Source of the DNA: Lachnospiraceae bacterium UBA7143
GTDB taxonomy: Bacteria; Bacillota; Clostridia; Lachnospirales; Lachnospiraceae
DNA length: 64,000 nucleotides
Direction of reading: 5' to 3'
Assembly (NCBI GenBank): GCA_002491905.1
Contig: DKWV01000011.1
Coordinates: 62,001-126,000 of the forward strand
Under the pieces are notes generated by a model, which was not told the DNA's origin, searched no databases, and saw nothing but the letters and a program-made list of their open reading frames with translations. Position numbers and translations under genes: made by a program. Below, piece after piece: positions 28,897 to 37,882 of the stretch. How positions within the stretch are numbered: position 1 is the stretch's first letter; the number at the start of each line of letters is the position of its first letter.

Positions 28897-28924
28897 GGCA
28901 GCGATTCGTCGCTGCCTTCTTTTT
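28897..28924 (+). terminator. Rho-independent terminator after cheR
   Basis: Perfect 8-bp stem GGCAGCGA/TCGCTGCC with a TTCG loop, then TTCTTTTT. The A-rich sequence before it is weaker for the opposite strand. Confidence 0.85.
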
Positions 28925-28948
28925 ATGTGCAGGTCCATATATGGAAGT

Positions 28949-30052
28949 TTAATATGTCTTCGCCATTTTGCCCAGCAGATACTGCGCGTAGCGGGAGAAA
29001 AGCTCTCTGTCCGTCTTGCGTTCATCTGTTAGTTCAAAGAAAAGCTCATGACTCTTATAATCCCGTTTGAAGAACGGCTCAACCAGAATATCCCATTGAG
29101 GGAGAAAGAGTCCGTATTTGCGCGTGTAGCAGGTGGCGGCTGTCGCCTGGGTGCGGTGCGCCGGATCCACGAAAGAGGACACCGATTTGTGCAGTGCGAT
29201 ATCTTCCTGCGGCAGATAATAATAGTCCTTATAGCTGGCGTAAAAATATTTCATTTCCTCTTCATAAAGCGGCACCTTCAGTACAGCCGTATCCTTTTCA
29301 CTGCTGAAATAGCAGCCGTTTGCCAGATTGGAGAGGGAGACGGGAAGCGGGGTGGGCAATGCCAGTTTGATCAGAAGCTCCTTCCTTTCCTGCCCATGAT
29401 AGTCGACATAGCTGTTTGACTGTACTTTTTTTGCCCGGATATTTCCGTTAAAGAGATCATAGTATGCCAGAAGGGGCAAAAGCTGCAGCATTCCCCTGAT
29501 ATCATCGCTGTTATGCAAAAGCAGGAGGGCGCGGACATCAGCGGAAGGATTTTCCACATAATGTCTGTAGACCTCAATCAGTTCGCCTCCGTGGAAACGG
29601 TCTTCCCGGCAGACGCCAAGAAGCGCTTCCAGCGTTTTCTGCTTACAGTTGGGGACATGCAGAAAAGCTTTGTAGGGAGCAATGCGCCTATACAGGTCGA
29701 TTCCCTCGAAACGGTCGAAATTATGCGGCAGTTTATGCTGCTCACATTTCTGCAGAAGGTAAGGAAGATCAAAATTGTTGCCGTTAAAGTGAACCAGATG
29801 GGTGAAGGGGGCCGCAAAATCAAAAAAGGCGTCCAGCGCGGCAGCCTCCTCTGTGGGATTTTCACAAAACCACTGTCTGATCTGCCAGTTTCCATCCATG
29901 CAGAAAGCCGTCCCGATCAGGTAAAGGGAGGAGCTTTTGGCGGTAAATCCCGTGGTTTCAATATCGATGAACAAAAATTTATTAAGGGGCGCAATGCGCT
30001 CCAGCGGATAGCCGATTGTGAAAGATTCTATGGTTTGATCTACGATTTGCAT
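28949..30052 (-). CDS. Ribonuclease H-like exonuclease domain protein (YprB-like)
   Basis: 367 residues. The N-terminal part contains DEDD-type exonuclease motifs: FIDIETTG (first Asp and Glu), HFNGNNFDLPYL (second Asp), and a later NSDDIRGML (Asp near the third motif). This matches the YprB ribonuclease H-like family, probably acting on single-stranded DNA or RNA. The C-terminal 150 residues have no recognised domain. The ATG at 30052 is preceded on its strand by TTGGAGGAATTTC. It is convergent with cheR. Confidence 0.85.
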   Translation of the reverse strand: MQIVDQTIESFTIGYPLERIAPLNKFLFIDIETTGFTAKSSSLYLIGTAFCMDGNWQIRQWFCENPTEEAAALDAFFDFAAPFTHLVHFNGNNFDLPYLLQKCEQHKLPHNFDRFEGIDLYRRIAPYKAFLHVPNCKQKTLEALLGVCREDRFHGGELIEVYRHYVENPSADVRALLLLHNSDDIRGMLQLLPLLAYYDLFNGNIRAKKVQSNSYVDYHGQERKELLIKLALPTPLPVSLSNLANGCYFSSEKDTAVLKVPLYEEEMKYFYASYKDYYYLPQEDIALHKSVSSFVDPAHRTQATAATCYTRKYGLFLPQWDILVEPFFKRDYKSHELFFELTDERKTDRELFSRYAQYLLGKMAKTY

Positions 30053-30140
30053 GAAATTCCTCCAAGTTGGTATTCGCGGGCTGTCTACGCTCCGCTTCGG
30101 TCTGTGCTGAACAAGCGCCACTGGCGCTTAGCACCCCTAT

Positions 30141-30202
30141 GCATCCATTGGAATAATTGTTTCGGTGAGTAAACTCCCCGTTACAATTATTCCAATGGAT
30201 GC
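30141..30202. repeat. Perfect 20-bp inverted repeat in intergenic region
   Basis: 30141-30160 (GCATCCATTGGAATAATTGT) is the exact reverse complement of 30183-30202, with a 22-bp loop. A second hairpin, AAGCGCC/GGCGCTT, lies at 30112-30128. The 293-bp gap (30053-30345) also holds a candidate -10 TATAAT at 30283-30288 for rnfC and a small CAGAC/GTCTG hairpin at 30301-30315. No gene was seen. The large perfect arms suggest a MITE-like or REP-like element. Confidence 0.7.
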
Positions 30203-30345
30203 GCACTGCTCATTGCTTTCGCGTATATCTTACCATATTTTTTGAAATAGCAGTAGTTTTTTTCGTCGAAAAATAGTATATTTATAATAGCAGTTGCATC
30301 AGACTTAAGGTCTGAATGGAACGTGAAAGGAGCAGGGTTACAGGT

Positions 30346-31662
30346 ATGGCAAAATTAACATTTAACGGCGGCATACATCCCTACGACGGGAAGGATCTGT
30401 CAAAGGATAAGCCCATCAAGGCGGTGCTGCCCAAGGGAGATCTGGTGTACCCGCTGTCCCAGCATATCGGCGCGCCAGCCAAACCGATCGTGGAGAAGGG
30501 CGACCGGGTTCTGACCGGGCAGAAGATAGCGGAGGCGGGCGGCTTTGTTTCCGCGCCTATTTATGCGACAGTATCTGGTACGGTGAAGGCGATTGAGCCG
30601 CGGCGCGTGGTCACGGGCGACAGCGTGATGAGCATCGTCATCGAAAACGACGGTCTCTACGAGGAGGTGGAGTATCCGAAACGTAAACCTCTCGAGGAGA
30701 TGACGAGGGAGGAGATCATCGAGTGTGTGAAGGAGGCAGGTATCGTCGGCATGGGCGGTGCGGGTTTCCCCACTTTTATCAAGCTCTCTCCGAAAGAGCC
30801 TGAAAAGATTGACTATGTGATTGCGAACTGTGCGGAGTGTGAGCCCTATCTGACATCCGATTACCGCAGGATGTTGGAGGAACCGGAGAAGCTGGTAGGA
30901 GGACTGAAAGTTTCCCTGAAGCTGTTTGAGAATGCGAGGGGCATTCTGGCGGTGGAGGACAACAAGCCGGACTGTATTGAAATTTTAAAGAACCTGACCA
31001 AGGACGAACCGCGTATCAGCGTGAAGGAGCTTAAGACCAAGTACCCGCAGGGCGCGGAGCGGCAGATCATATACGCGACTACGGGAAGAGCCATCAATTC
31101 TTCCATGCTCCCTGCGGATGCGGGCTGTGTGGTGAATAACGTGGACACGGTGGTGGCGATCTATCATGCGGTAATCGAGGGGAAACCTTTGATGAACCGT
31201 ATTGTTACGGTGACCGGGGACGCCATTGCAGACCCGAGAAACTTTATCGTGCGGATCGGCACGAATTACCATGAACTGGTGGAGGAGGCCGGCGGCTTTA
31301 AGCAGGAGCCGGTCAAGATCGTATCCGGCGGGCCGATGATGGGGTTTGCCCTCTTCGGGCTGGATGTGCCGACTACCAAGACGGCCTCGGCGCTTCTGTG
31401 TCTCACGGAGGATGAAGTGTCGCGCATGGAGCCTTCCGCCTGTATCAACTGCGGCCGATGCGTGGAGGTCTGCCCGGGACGGGTTGTGCCAAAGCTTTTG
31501 GCGGTCGCCGCGGCGAACGGGGATGAGGAGACCTTCCTTGCCCACGACGGTATGGAGTGCTGCGAGTGCGGCTGCTGCAGTTTCGTCTGCCCGGCCAAGC
31601 GGCATCTGACGCAGAATATCAAATCCATGCGCAAGCTCCTGCTTGCCAAGAAGAAAAAATGA
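30346..31662 (+). CDS. rnfC: Rnf electron transport complex subunit C
   Basis: 438 residues. RnfC is the peripheral NADH-binding subunit of the ion-pumping ferredoxin:NAD+ oxidoreductase. It starts MAKLTFNGGIHPYDGK, a typical clostridial RnfC N-terminus. An NADH/FMN-binding region contains VGMGGAGFPTFIK and CAECEPYLTSDY. Two 4Fe-4S motifs follow near the C-terminus: CINCGRCVEVCP and CCECGCCSFVCP. An ATG at 30316 could add 10 residues; AGGAG is 15 bp from the preferred start, so the start is moderately certain. First gene of rnfCDGEAB. Confidence 0.95.
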   Translation: MAKLTFNGGIHPYDGKDLSKDKPIKAVLPKGDLVYPLSQHIGAPAKPIVEKGDRVLTGQKIAEAGGFVSAPIYATVSGTVKAIEPRRVVTGDSVMSIVIENDGLYEEVEYPKRKPLEEMTREEIIECVKEAGIVGMGGAGFPTFIKLSPKEPEKIDYVIANCAECEPYLTSDYRRMLEEPEKLVGGLKVSLKLFENARGILAVEDNKPDCIEILKNLTKDEPRISVKELKTKYPQGAERQIIYATTGRAINSSMLPADAGCVVNNVDTVVAIYHAVIEGKPLMNRIVTVTGDAIADPRNFIVRIGTNYHELVEEAGGFKQEPVKIVSGGPMMGFALFGLDVPTTKTASALLCLTEDEVSRMEPSACINCGRCVEVCPGRVVPKLLAVAAANGDEETFLAHDGMECCECGCCSFVCPAKRHLTQNIKSMRKLLLAKKKK

Positions 31663-31687
31663 GAGGAAAGGAGCATAGACTGAAGAG

Positions 31688-32620
31688 ATGAATGAATTAA
31701 TGAAAGTGTCTTCCAACCCTCATGTCAGATCGAAGTCCACCACTGCGAGCATTATGCTGACTGTGGTGATCGCCCTTCTTCCGGCGGCGGGATTTGGCAT
31801 TTACAACTTCGGGCCGAAGGCGCTGTTACTGATCCTTGTGACGGTGGCATCAACGGTTTTGACGGAGTTTGCGTTTGAGAAGATCTGTAAGAAAAAAATA
31901 ACTATAGGAGATTACTCAGCGGTGGTGACGGGACTGCTTCTGGCGCTCAATCTGCCGGTGTCGGCGCCCTGGTGGATCGGCGTGGTGGGCGGCGTGTTCG
32001 CCATTCTGGTAGTCAAGATGCTGTTCGGCGGTCTGGGGCAGAACTTTATGAACCCGGCGTTAGGAGCGCGGTGTTTCCTGTTGATTTCCTTTACGTCCAT
32101 TATGACGAACTTTGACTGCGACGCCTACACGGGGGCGACGCCTCTGGCCAATTTAAAGAGCGGCGAGTCGGTCAATATTCTGGATATGGTGATCGGCCGA
32201 ACAGCGGGCACCATCGGAGAGACCTCAATGATCGCTATCGTGATCGGCGCATGTATCCTGATTTTATTCGGAATTATCGATCTGCGGATTCCGGGTACTT
32301 ATATCGTGACACTGGCAGTCTTTGTGACACTGTTTGGCGGCCGGGGGTTTAACTGGCCGTACATATCCGCCCATCTTTCGGGCGGTGGCCTGATGCTCGG
32401 CGCGTTCTTTATGGCGACGGACTATGTGACAAGGCCCATCACGAAAAAGGGGCAGTATCTGTTTGGTTTTCTGCTGGGCGTCCTGACGGGGATATTCCGT
32501 ATCTTCGGCCCCTCCGCGGAGGGAGTGTCTTACGCGATCATCATCGGCAACCTCTTAGTGCCGCTGATTGAGAAAGTCACTCTCCCGAAGGCATTTGGTA
32601 AAGGAGGAGAGAAGGCATGA
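31688..32620 (+). CDS. rnfD: Rnf electron transport complex subunit D
   Basis: 310 residues with around ten membrane segments. RnfD carries a covalently bound FMN on a threonine; the flavinylation-type motif is seen in YTGATPLANL (residues about 152-161). It forms part of the ion channel. The gene follows rnfC after 25 bp and overlaps rnfG by 4 bp. Confidence 0.95.
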   Translation: MNELMKVSSNPHVRSKSTTASIMLTVVIALLPAAGFGIYNFGPKALLLILVTVASTVLTEFAFEKICKKKITIGDYSAVVTGLLLALNLPVSAPWWIGVVGGVFAILVVKMLFGGLGQNFMNPALGARCFLLISFTSIMTNFDCDAYTGATPLANLKSGESVNILDMVIGRTAGTIGETSMIAIVIGACILILFGIIDLRIPGTYIVTLAVFVTLFGGRGFNWPYISAHLSGGGLMLGAFFMATDYVTRPITKKGQYLFGFLLGVLTGIFRIFGPSAEGVSYAIIIGNLLVPLIEKVTLPKAFGKGGEKA

Positions 32621-33210
32621 AAGAGATGATGAGAAATACAGGGATTATGCTGGCGATCACGCTGATTGCCGGACTCCTTCTGGGATTGGTTTACCAGGTG
32701 ACGAAAGAACCGATAGCCGAGCAGGAGGCGAAGGCGAAACAGGAGGCGTGTCAGGAGGTGTTTCAGGACGCGGCTTCGTTTGCCCTGATAGGTGTGGAAA
32801 CGATGACAGTTGAGGGGTATGCGCAGGAGAGCATCGACGAGGTGATGGAGGCGAAGGACGCTTCCGGCGAACTGCTTGGCTATGTGATTACAGTGACGAC
32901 AAAGGAAGGCTATGGCGGTGATATTCAGTTTTCCATCGGCGTGCGTCTGGACGGAACAGTGAACGGTATGTCGATTCTCTCTATTTCCGAGACGGCGGGT
33001 CTGGGTATGCGTGCCGATGAAGTGCTGAAACCGCAGTTTGCAGGTAAGAATGTAGAAAAATTTGTCTATACCAAGAATGGCGCGGCGGCGGACAATGAGA
33101 TTGACGCGATCTCCGGCGCGACCATAACGACGAATGCAGTGACCAATGGGGTCAATGCGGGATTATACTATTTCCAGACGGTGTTGGGAGGAGGTAGTGC
33201 AAATGAATAG
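32617..33210 (+). CDS. rnfG: Rnf electron transport complex subunit G
   Basis: 197 residues. One N-terminal membrane segment (residues about 8-27) and an outer FMN-binding domain. The flavinylation motif SGATITTNAV (residues about 167-176) provides the threonine for covalent FMN, attached by ApbE. A candidate apbE lies at 52306-53358. rnfG overlaps rnfD by 4 bp and rnfE by 8 bp. Confidence 0.95.
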   Translation: MKEMMRNTGIMLAITLIAGLLLGLVYQVTKEPIAEQEAKAKQEACQEVFQDAASFALIGVETMTVEGYAQESIDEVMEAKDASGELLGYVITVTTKEGYGGDIQFSIGVRLDGTVNGMSILSISETAGLGMRADEVLKPQFAGKNVEKFVYTKNGAAADNEIDAISGATITTNAVTNGVNAGLYYFQTVLGGGSANE

Positions 33211-33925
33211 TGCAAAGGAACGTCTTGTAAACGGTATTATAAAGGAGAACCCGACCTTTGTCCTGATGCTGGGCATGTGTCCCACGCTGGCGGTGACCAC
33301 CTCGGCGATCAACGGTCTGGGTATGGGGCTTACCACCATGGTGGTGCTGGCCCTGAGCAATGTATTCATTTCCATGCTCAGAAACATCATACCGGATAAG
33401 GTGAGGATTCCGGCGTTTATTGTGATTATTGCCTCCTTTGTGACCATGGTGGAGCTGCTCTTGCAGGGTTTTATTCCTTTCCTCTATGACGCGCTCGGCA
33501 TTTACATTCCGCTGATCGTGGTAAACTGTATCATCCTCGGGCGTGCGGAGGCGTATGCATACAAAAATCCTGTGATTCCGTCGCTGTTTGACGGCATCGG
33601 CATGGGACTTGGATTCTCTGTTGCGCTGACCTGTATCGGTGCGGTGAGGGAGCTTCTGGGAGCGGGAGAGATCTTCGGCATTCATGTGATGCCGGACAGT
33701 TACGTGCCGGTGAGCATCTTTATTATGGCACCGGGTGCGTTCTTCGTGCTGGCGCTTCTGACGGCAATCCAGAATAAGGTGAAGATTGCCGGGGAGAGAA
33801 AAGGAAAGGATATGTCAAAGATCCAGTCCGGCTGCGGAAACGACTGCATGAACTGTGCGGAGGCAGGCTGTTCGAGGCGTCTGATCGACGAGACGAAGGG
33901 AGAGGGGGAAAAGAAGAATGCTTAA
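33203..33925 (+). CDS. rnfE: Rnf electron transport complex subunit E
   Basis: 240 residues from the ATG at 33203, which has GGGAGGAGG upstream and overlaps the rnfG stop by 8 bp; upstream in-frame codons only read into rnfG. Six membrane segments, starting ENPTFVLMLGMCPTLAVT, with the conserved GMCPTLAV cysteine, then GRAEAYAYKNPV. The C-terminus adds a cysteine-rich tail, SGCGNDCMNCAEAGC, not found in all RnfE proteins and possibly a metal or Fe-S site. Membrane core with RnfA. Confidence 0.94.
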   Translation: MNSAKERLVNGIIKENPTFVLMLGMCPTLAVTTSAINGLGMGLTTMVVLALSNVFISMLRNIIPDKVRIPAFIVIIASFVTMVELLLQGFIPFLYDALGIYIPLIVVNCIILGRAEAYAYKNPVIPSLFDGIGMGLGFSVALTCIGAVRELLGAGEIFGIHVMPDSYVPVSIFIMAPGAFFVLALLTAIQNKVKIAGERKGKDMSKIQSGCGNDCMNCAEAGCSRRLIDETKGEGEKKNA

Positions 33926-34496
33926 AGATTTATTAGTGATTTTGATTGCGTCCTCCCTTGTAAATAATGTGGTGTTAAGCCAGTTCCTGGGGCTGTGCCC
34001 GTTCCTTGGCGTGTCCAAGAAGACGGAGACGGCAACGGGCATGGGCGTGGCGGTTATCTTTGTCATTACGCTGGCCTCGGCGGTGGCGGGAGCAATCTAT
34101 CAGTTTATCCTGCAGCCTTTTCATATCGAATATTTACAGACCATCGTATTTATTCTGGTCATTGCGGCGCTGGTGCAGTTTGTGGAAATGTTTTTAAAGA
34201 AATTTATCCCGGGGCTGTATCAGTCGCTGGGCGTGTACCTGCCCCTGATCACCACGAACTGCGCGGTGCTGGGTGTGGCGCTGACAAATGTGCAGAAGAA
34301 TTACGGGATTCTGACCGGCATAGTCAATGGCTTTGCGACGGCGGTAGGTTTCACGATTTCCATTATTATTCTGGCGGGAATCCGGGAGAAGCTTAAGTAC
34401 AATGATATACCGGAATCCTTCCAGGGAATGCCGATTGTGCTGGTGACGGCTGGATTGATGGCGATTGCGTTCTGCGGATTTTCCGGATTACTCTAA
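33918..34496 (+). CDS. rnfA: Rnf electron transport complex subunit A
   Basis: 192 residues with six membrane segments, homologous to RnfE. Conserved segment NNVVLSQFLGLCPFLGVSK with the Fe-S-binding cysteine, then LPLITTNCAVLGVAL. RnfA and RnfE form the membrane core with a shared Fe-S centre. It overlaps rnfE by 8 bp and is followed by rnfB after 23 bp. Confidence 0.95.
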   Translation: MLKDLLVILIASSLVNNVVLSQFLGLCPFLGVSKKTETATGMGVAVIFVITLASAVAGAIYQFILQPFHIEYLQTIVFILVIAALVQFVEMFLKKFIPGLYQSLGVYLPLITTNCAVLGVALTNVQKNYGILTGIVNGFATAVGFTISIIILAGIREKLKYNDIPESFQGMPIVLVTAGLMAIAFCGFSGLL

Positions 34497-34519
34497 CAAT
34501 GTGAAATATGGAGGTTAAT

Positions 34520-35311
34520 ATGGATATAGCGGGCATTTTAATGGCTACGGGGATCGTGGGAGCGGTGGGCCTGTTTGTGGGTCTGTTCCTGGGTGTGGCC
34601 GGTATTAAATTCAAAGTGGATGTGGATGAGAGGGAGGAGGCCATTCTTGGCGTCCTTCCCGGAAATAACTGCGGCGGCTGCGGCTATGCGGGGTGTTCTG
34701 GTCTGGCGGCGGCGATTGTGAAAGGCGAAGCGCCTGCAAATGCCTGCCCGGTCGGCGGTGAGAAAGTGGGCGCGCAAGTGGCGCAGATCATGGGCGTAGA
34801 GGCAGGCGAGAGTGTGTGCAAAGTGGCCTTTGTGAAGTGCCGGGGCGACAGGGAACGCACCCGCGTGGACTATGACTATACGGGCGTCTCTGACTGTGCC
34901 ATGGCGGCGTTTGTGCCGAACGGCGGTCCCAAAGCCTGTAACGACGGCTGTCTCGGTTTTGGAAACTGTGTGAAGGCATGTCCTTTCGATGCGATTCATG
35001 TGGTAAACGGCGTGGCCGTGGTGGATAAGGAGGCATGCAAGGCGTGCGGCAAGTGCGTGGCGGCATGTCCGAAGCACCTGATCGAACTGATACCCTATGA
35101 TGCGAAGCACGTGGTGGCATGCAGCTCAAAGGAGAAAGGTCCTGTGACCATGAAGGCCTGCGACGTGGGATGTATCGCCTGCCAGCTCTGTAAGAAGAAC
35201 TGCCCGGCGGATGCGATTGTGATCGAAGATTTCCACGCGATCATCGATCAGGAGAAGTGTACCGGGTGCGGGACGTGTAAGGAGAAGTGTCCGAAGAAGG
35301 TCATCGTGTAA
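34520..35311 (+). CDS. rnfB: Rnf electron transport complex subunit B
   Basis: 263 residues. An N-terminal membrane helix (residues about 3-25), then an Fe-S domain with NNCGGCGYAGCSGLA, and repeated ferredoxin-like clusters: CLGFGNCVKACP, CKACGKCVAACP, CIACQLCKKNCP and CTGCGTCKEKCP. RnfB accepts electrons from reduced ferredoxin. GGAGG is 6 bp before the ATG at 34520; an ATG at 34508 is unlikely. A kinase gene follows only 39 bp later with no terminator between. Confidence 0.95.
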   Translation: MDIAGILMATGIVGAVGLFVGLFLGVAGIKFKVDVDEREEAILGVLPGNNCGGCGYAGCSGLAAAIVKGEAPANACPVGGEKVGAQVAQIMGVEAGESVCKVAFVKCRGDRERTRVDYDYTGVSDCAMAAFVPNGGPKACNDGCLGFGNCVKACPFDAIHVVNGVAVVDKEACKACGKCVAACPKHLIELIPYDAKHVVACSSKEKGPVTMKACDVGCIACQLCKKNCPADAIVIEDFHAIIDQEKCTGCGTCKEKCPKKVIV

Positions 35312-35350
35312 AATTTGAGAAGTACTTCTATTTTAAACGGGGAGAAAAGC

Positions 35351-36649
35351 ATGGAAGGACAGTTGAAGAGCGGAACGGTTCTCACCTCTGAGAGCGGTAC
35401 GAAATATACGGTAAAGCAACTGCTCGGAGCAGGCGGACAGGGGGAAGTATACTCGGTGGAAACCGAAAATAAGCTGCATGCCCTGAAGTGGTATTATAAG
35501 AACACCGCAACCCAAAACCAGAAGGAAATTCTGGATAATCTGATCCAGAGCGGCCCGCCGGACGATTCGTTCCTGTGGCCGCAGGATATGATTTTCAGGA
35601 CATACGGGGAAGCGTTCGGCTATATTATGCCACTCCGGCCAAAAAATTACAGAAGTATCGTGGATATGATGAAGAGAAAGGCGGAACCCTCTTTTTACTG
35701 CCTGTGCAGGGCGGCCTATCATCTGACCAGAGGATATAATGCGCTGCACGGGAAGGGCTACAGCTACCGCGATATTTCTTTTGGCAATGTCTTTTTTGAT
35801 CCCGATACGGGGGATGTCCTGATCTGCGATAACGATAACGTTTCTTATAACGGGGCGAAAACCGGTGTGTACGGGACACCCCGCTTTATGGCACCCGAAA
35901 TTGTGACAGGAAAGGCGAAACCGTCCCGGAATACGGACCTCTTTTCCCTGGCGGTGCTGCTCTTTTACATGTTTATGTTAAACCACCCTTTAGAGGGCAG
36001 GAGAGAGGCGCGGATCAAGTGCATGGATATTCATGCCATGAACATGCTGTACGGGACAGATCCGCTGTTTATCTTTGATCCCGATAACAATGACAACAGG
36101 CCCCTTGCGGGGTATCAGGACAATGCCCTGATCTTCTGGGATCTGTATCCGCAGCAGCTTAAGGATCTTTTTACTACGTCCTTTACCGTGGGGCTTGGAC
36201 AGCCAAACCGCCGGATTACGGAGGGCAAATGGATGGAGACCTTTGCGAACCTCATGTCTGGCATTATGCTCTGCCAAAACTGCGGCAGCGAGGTGTTTTA
36301 CGATGCGGCTAAGGAAGCGAACGGCGTCGCGCACACCTGCTGGGGATGCCAGAAAACGGTGGCTGTGCCGCCTAAAATCGTGATCGGTAAAAGTACGGTA
36401 TTGCTGATGACTAACACGAAACTGTATAAACACCACACCGAGGGAAATTATGATATGGAGACAAAAGTCGGAGAGGTGGTGCAGAATCCCGACAACCCGA
36501 AACTGTGGGGTATCAGAAATCTGTCCGGAGATAACTGGACATACATTAAGGCGGACGGAACGCAGGTGCCTGTGCCGCCGGGCCGCTCGGCGGCGATCGT
36601 CAGGGACACGAAGATCGACTTCGGGCAGCTGACGGGAGAATTTCATTGA
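35351..36649 (+). CDS. Ser/Thr protein kinase-like protein with zinc ribbon (TerY-P-type)
   Basis: 432 residues. Protein-kinase fold: glycine loop LLGAGGQGEVY, catalytic lysine in ALKWYYK, catalytic loop YRDISFGNVFF (HRD replaced by YRD, Asn kept), and metal motif CDNDNVS in place of DFG. A C-terminal region has CQNCG and CWGCQ, a four-cysteine zinc ribbon, followed by a beta domain. This layout is found in the kinase partner of TerY VWA proteins and PP2C phosphatases. The ATG at 35351 has GGGGAGAAAAGC upstream. Probably transcribed with rnfB upstream and the next four genes. Confidence 0.82.
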   Translation: MEGQLKSGTVLTSESGTKYTVKQLLGAGGQGEVYSVETENKLHALKWYYKNTATQNQKEILDNLIQSGPPDDSFLWPQDMIFRTYGEAFGYIMPLRPKNYRSIVDMMKRKAEPSFYCLCRAAYHLTRGYNALHGKGYSYRDISFGNVFFDPDTGDVLICDNDNVSYNGAKTGVYGTPRFMAPEIVTGKAKPSRNTDLFSLAVLLFYMFMLNHPLEGRREARIKCMDIHAMNMLYGTDPLFIFDPDNNDNRPLAGYQDNALIFWDLYPQQLKDLFTTSFTVGLGQPNRRITEGKWMETFANLMSGIMLCQNCGSEVFYDAAKEANGVAHTCWGCQKTVAVPPKIVIGKSTVLLMTNTKLYKHHTEGNYDMETKVGEVVQNPDNPKLWGIRNLSGDNWTYIKADGTQVPVPPGRSAAIVRDTKIDFGQLTGEFH

Positions 36650-36667
36650 GGAGCAAGATAAACGGGT

Positions 36668-37864
36668 ATGGAAGACGATAAGGTTTTAGCGGGCCTGATA
36701 CATGACTATCCGGATGCGCTTTCCGACAGAAAGAGACTGCAGGCTCTTCTTCTGGATTTTTTTCCGCAGGACAGGCGGAAGAGAAATCTGCTTATGATTG
36801 TATTTGACGACGGCATTGTGGGGGAGATGAGAAGCCTTGGAAAAATAGACCAGATGATGATGCATCGGTTTGTCAGATCGATCGAGCAGGGGTACGATAT
36901 CCGAACGAAAAGCGCGGAAGCTGCCGTGAAAGCGTGGATAAAAGCGTTGGGGCTGTCGGCGGACGACAATGACGGCAAGAGTGACCAAGGCAGTCAAATG
37001 GAAGAAACGGATCTCGCAGAAGGTAGGAGACAGACTGTTAACGCTGAGAGGGAGTGGGTTCCCTGCGAGAGCGACAGCCTGTATGAATTTGAGGAGACGT
37101 CAAGGGGCCTGCGAATTCTTAAGTATGTTGACTTTGACGAGCCGGTGGTGGTGATTCCCAATACCATCGAGGGGAAAAAGGTGATTGCGGTCGGGAATTA
37201 CGCCTTTAAGGGCTGCGTTGGCATCGAGAAGATCATTATCTCCGAGGGCATTGAAATTTTGGGGAACGGTGCGTTCCTTAACTGCAAAGGATTGAAGGAG
37301 GCTGTACTGCCGGGGTCGCTTAGGGGTATCGGCAGCACGGATGCAACAGGCTGTCCCAAGATTCTGGGAAGCGAGATCAAATATGAGGGCGCTTTTGAGT
37401 ACAGCGGACTGGAAGAGATTATCGTGCCGGACAGTGTGAAATATATCGGTGAAAATAGCTTTGCAGGCTGTGGACAGCTCAAGCGGGCAGTACTGCCGGA
37501 CAAACTGAAGGAAATAAGGGAAAATACATTCCGCTGGTGCAAGAGTCTTCGGGAAGTGGTTTTTCCACGGGAATTGGATGCGATCAGAATATCGGCTTTT
37601 GAAGGCTGCGTCACCCTGCAGACAGTCGATCTCCCGGAGGGGGTAACTGGTATTGAGGAGGGTGCCTTCGCGGGGTGTAAAAGTCTGGAAAGTATTTATA
37701 TACCTGATTCCGTCACTGAAATTGGCGGCGGAAAAGGAACTGGCTTCTTGAAGACTTTCGGGGAGCCTGACGAGCGGCATGAGAATTTTACGATCCGATG
37801 CAATATGGGTTCTTATGCCATGCAGTATGCCAGGGCACAGCAGATCAGATGCGTGAGAGCATAA
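36668..37864 (+). CDS. BspA-type leucine-rich repeat protein, cytoplasmic
   Basis: 398 residues without a signal peptide. The N-terminal 120 residues (IHDYPDALSDRKRLQALL and LLMIVFDDG) are helical and not recognised. After an acidic linker, from about residue 160 onward, there are repeated BspA/LRR_5 units: VGNYAFKGCVGIEKIII, then LGNGAFLNCKGLKEAVL, then IGENSFAGCGQLKRAVL, and so on. Such repeats mediate protein binding. Its position between the kinase and the VWA gene suggests it is a scaffold or substrate of the phospho-switch. The gene starts 18 bp after the kinase. Confidence 0.78.
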   Translation: MEDDKVLAGLIHDYPDALSDRKRLQALLLDFFPQDRRKRNLLMIVFDDGIVGEMRSLGKIDQMMMHRFVRSIEQGYDIRTKSAEAAVKAWIKALGLSADDNDGKSDQGSQMEETDLAEGRRQTVNAEREWVPCESDSLYEFEETSRGLRILKYVDFDEPVVVIPNTIEGKKVIAVGNYAFKGCVGIEKIIISEGIEILGNGAFLNCKGLKEAVLPGSLRGIGSTDATGCPKILGSEIKYEGAFEYSGLEEIIVPDSVKYIGENSFAGCGQLKRAVLPDKLKEIRENTFRWCKSLREVVFPRELDAIRISAFEGCVTLQTVDLPEGVTGIEEGAFAGCKSLESIYIPDSVTEIGGGKGTGFLKTFGEPDERHENFTIRCNMGSYAMQYARAQQIRCVRA

Positions 37865-37882
37865 AGTGAAGGAGGAACGAGT

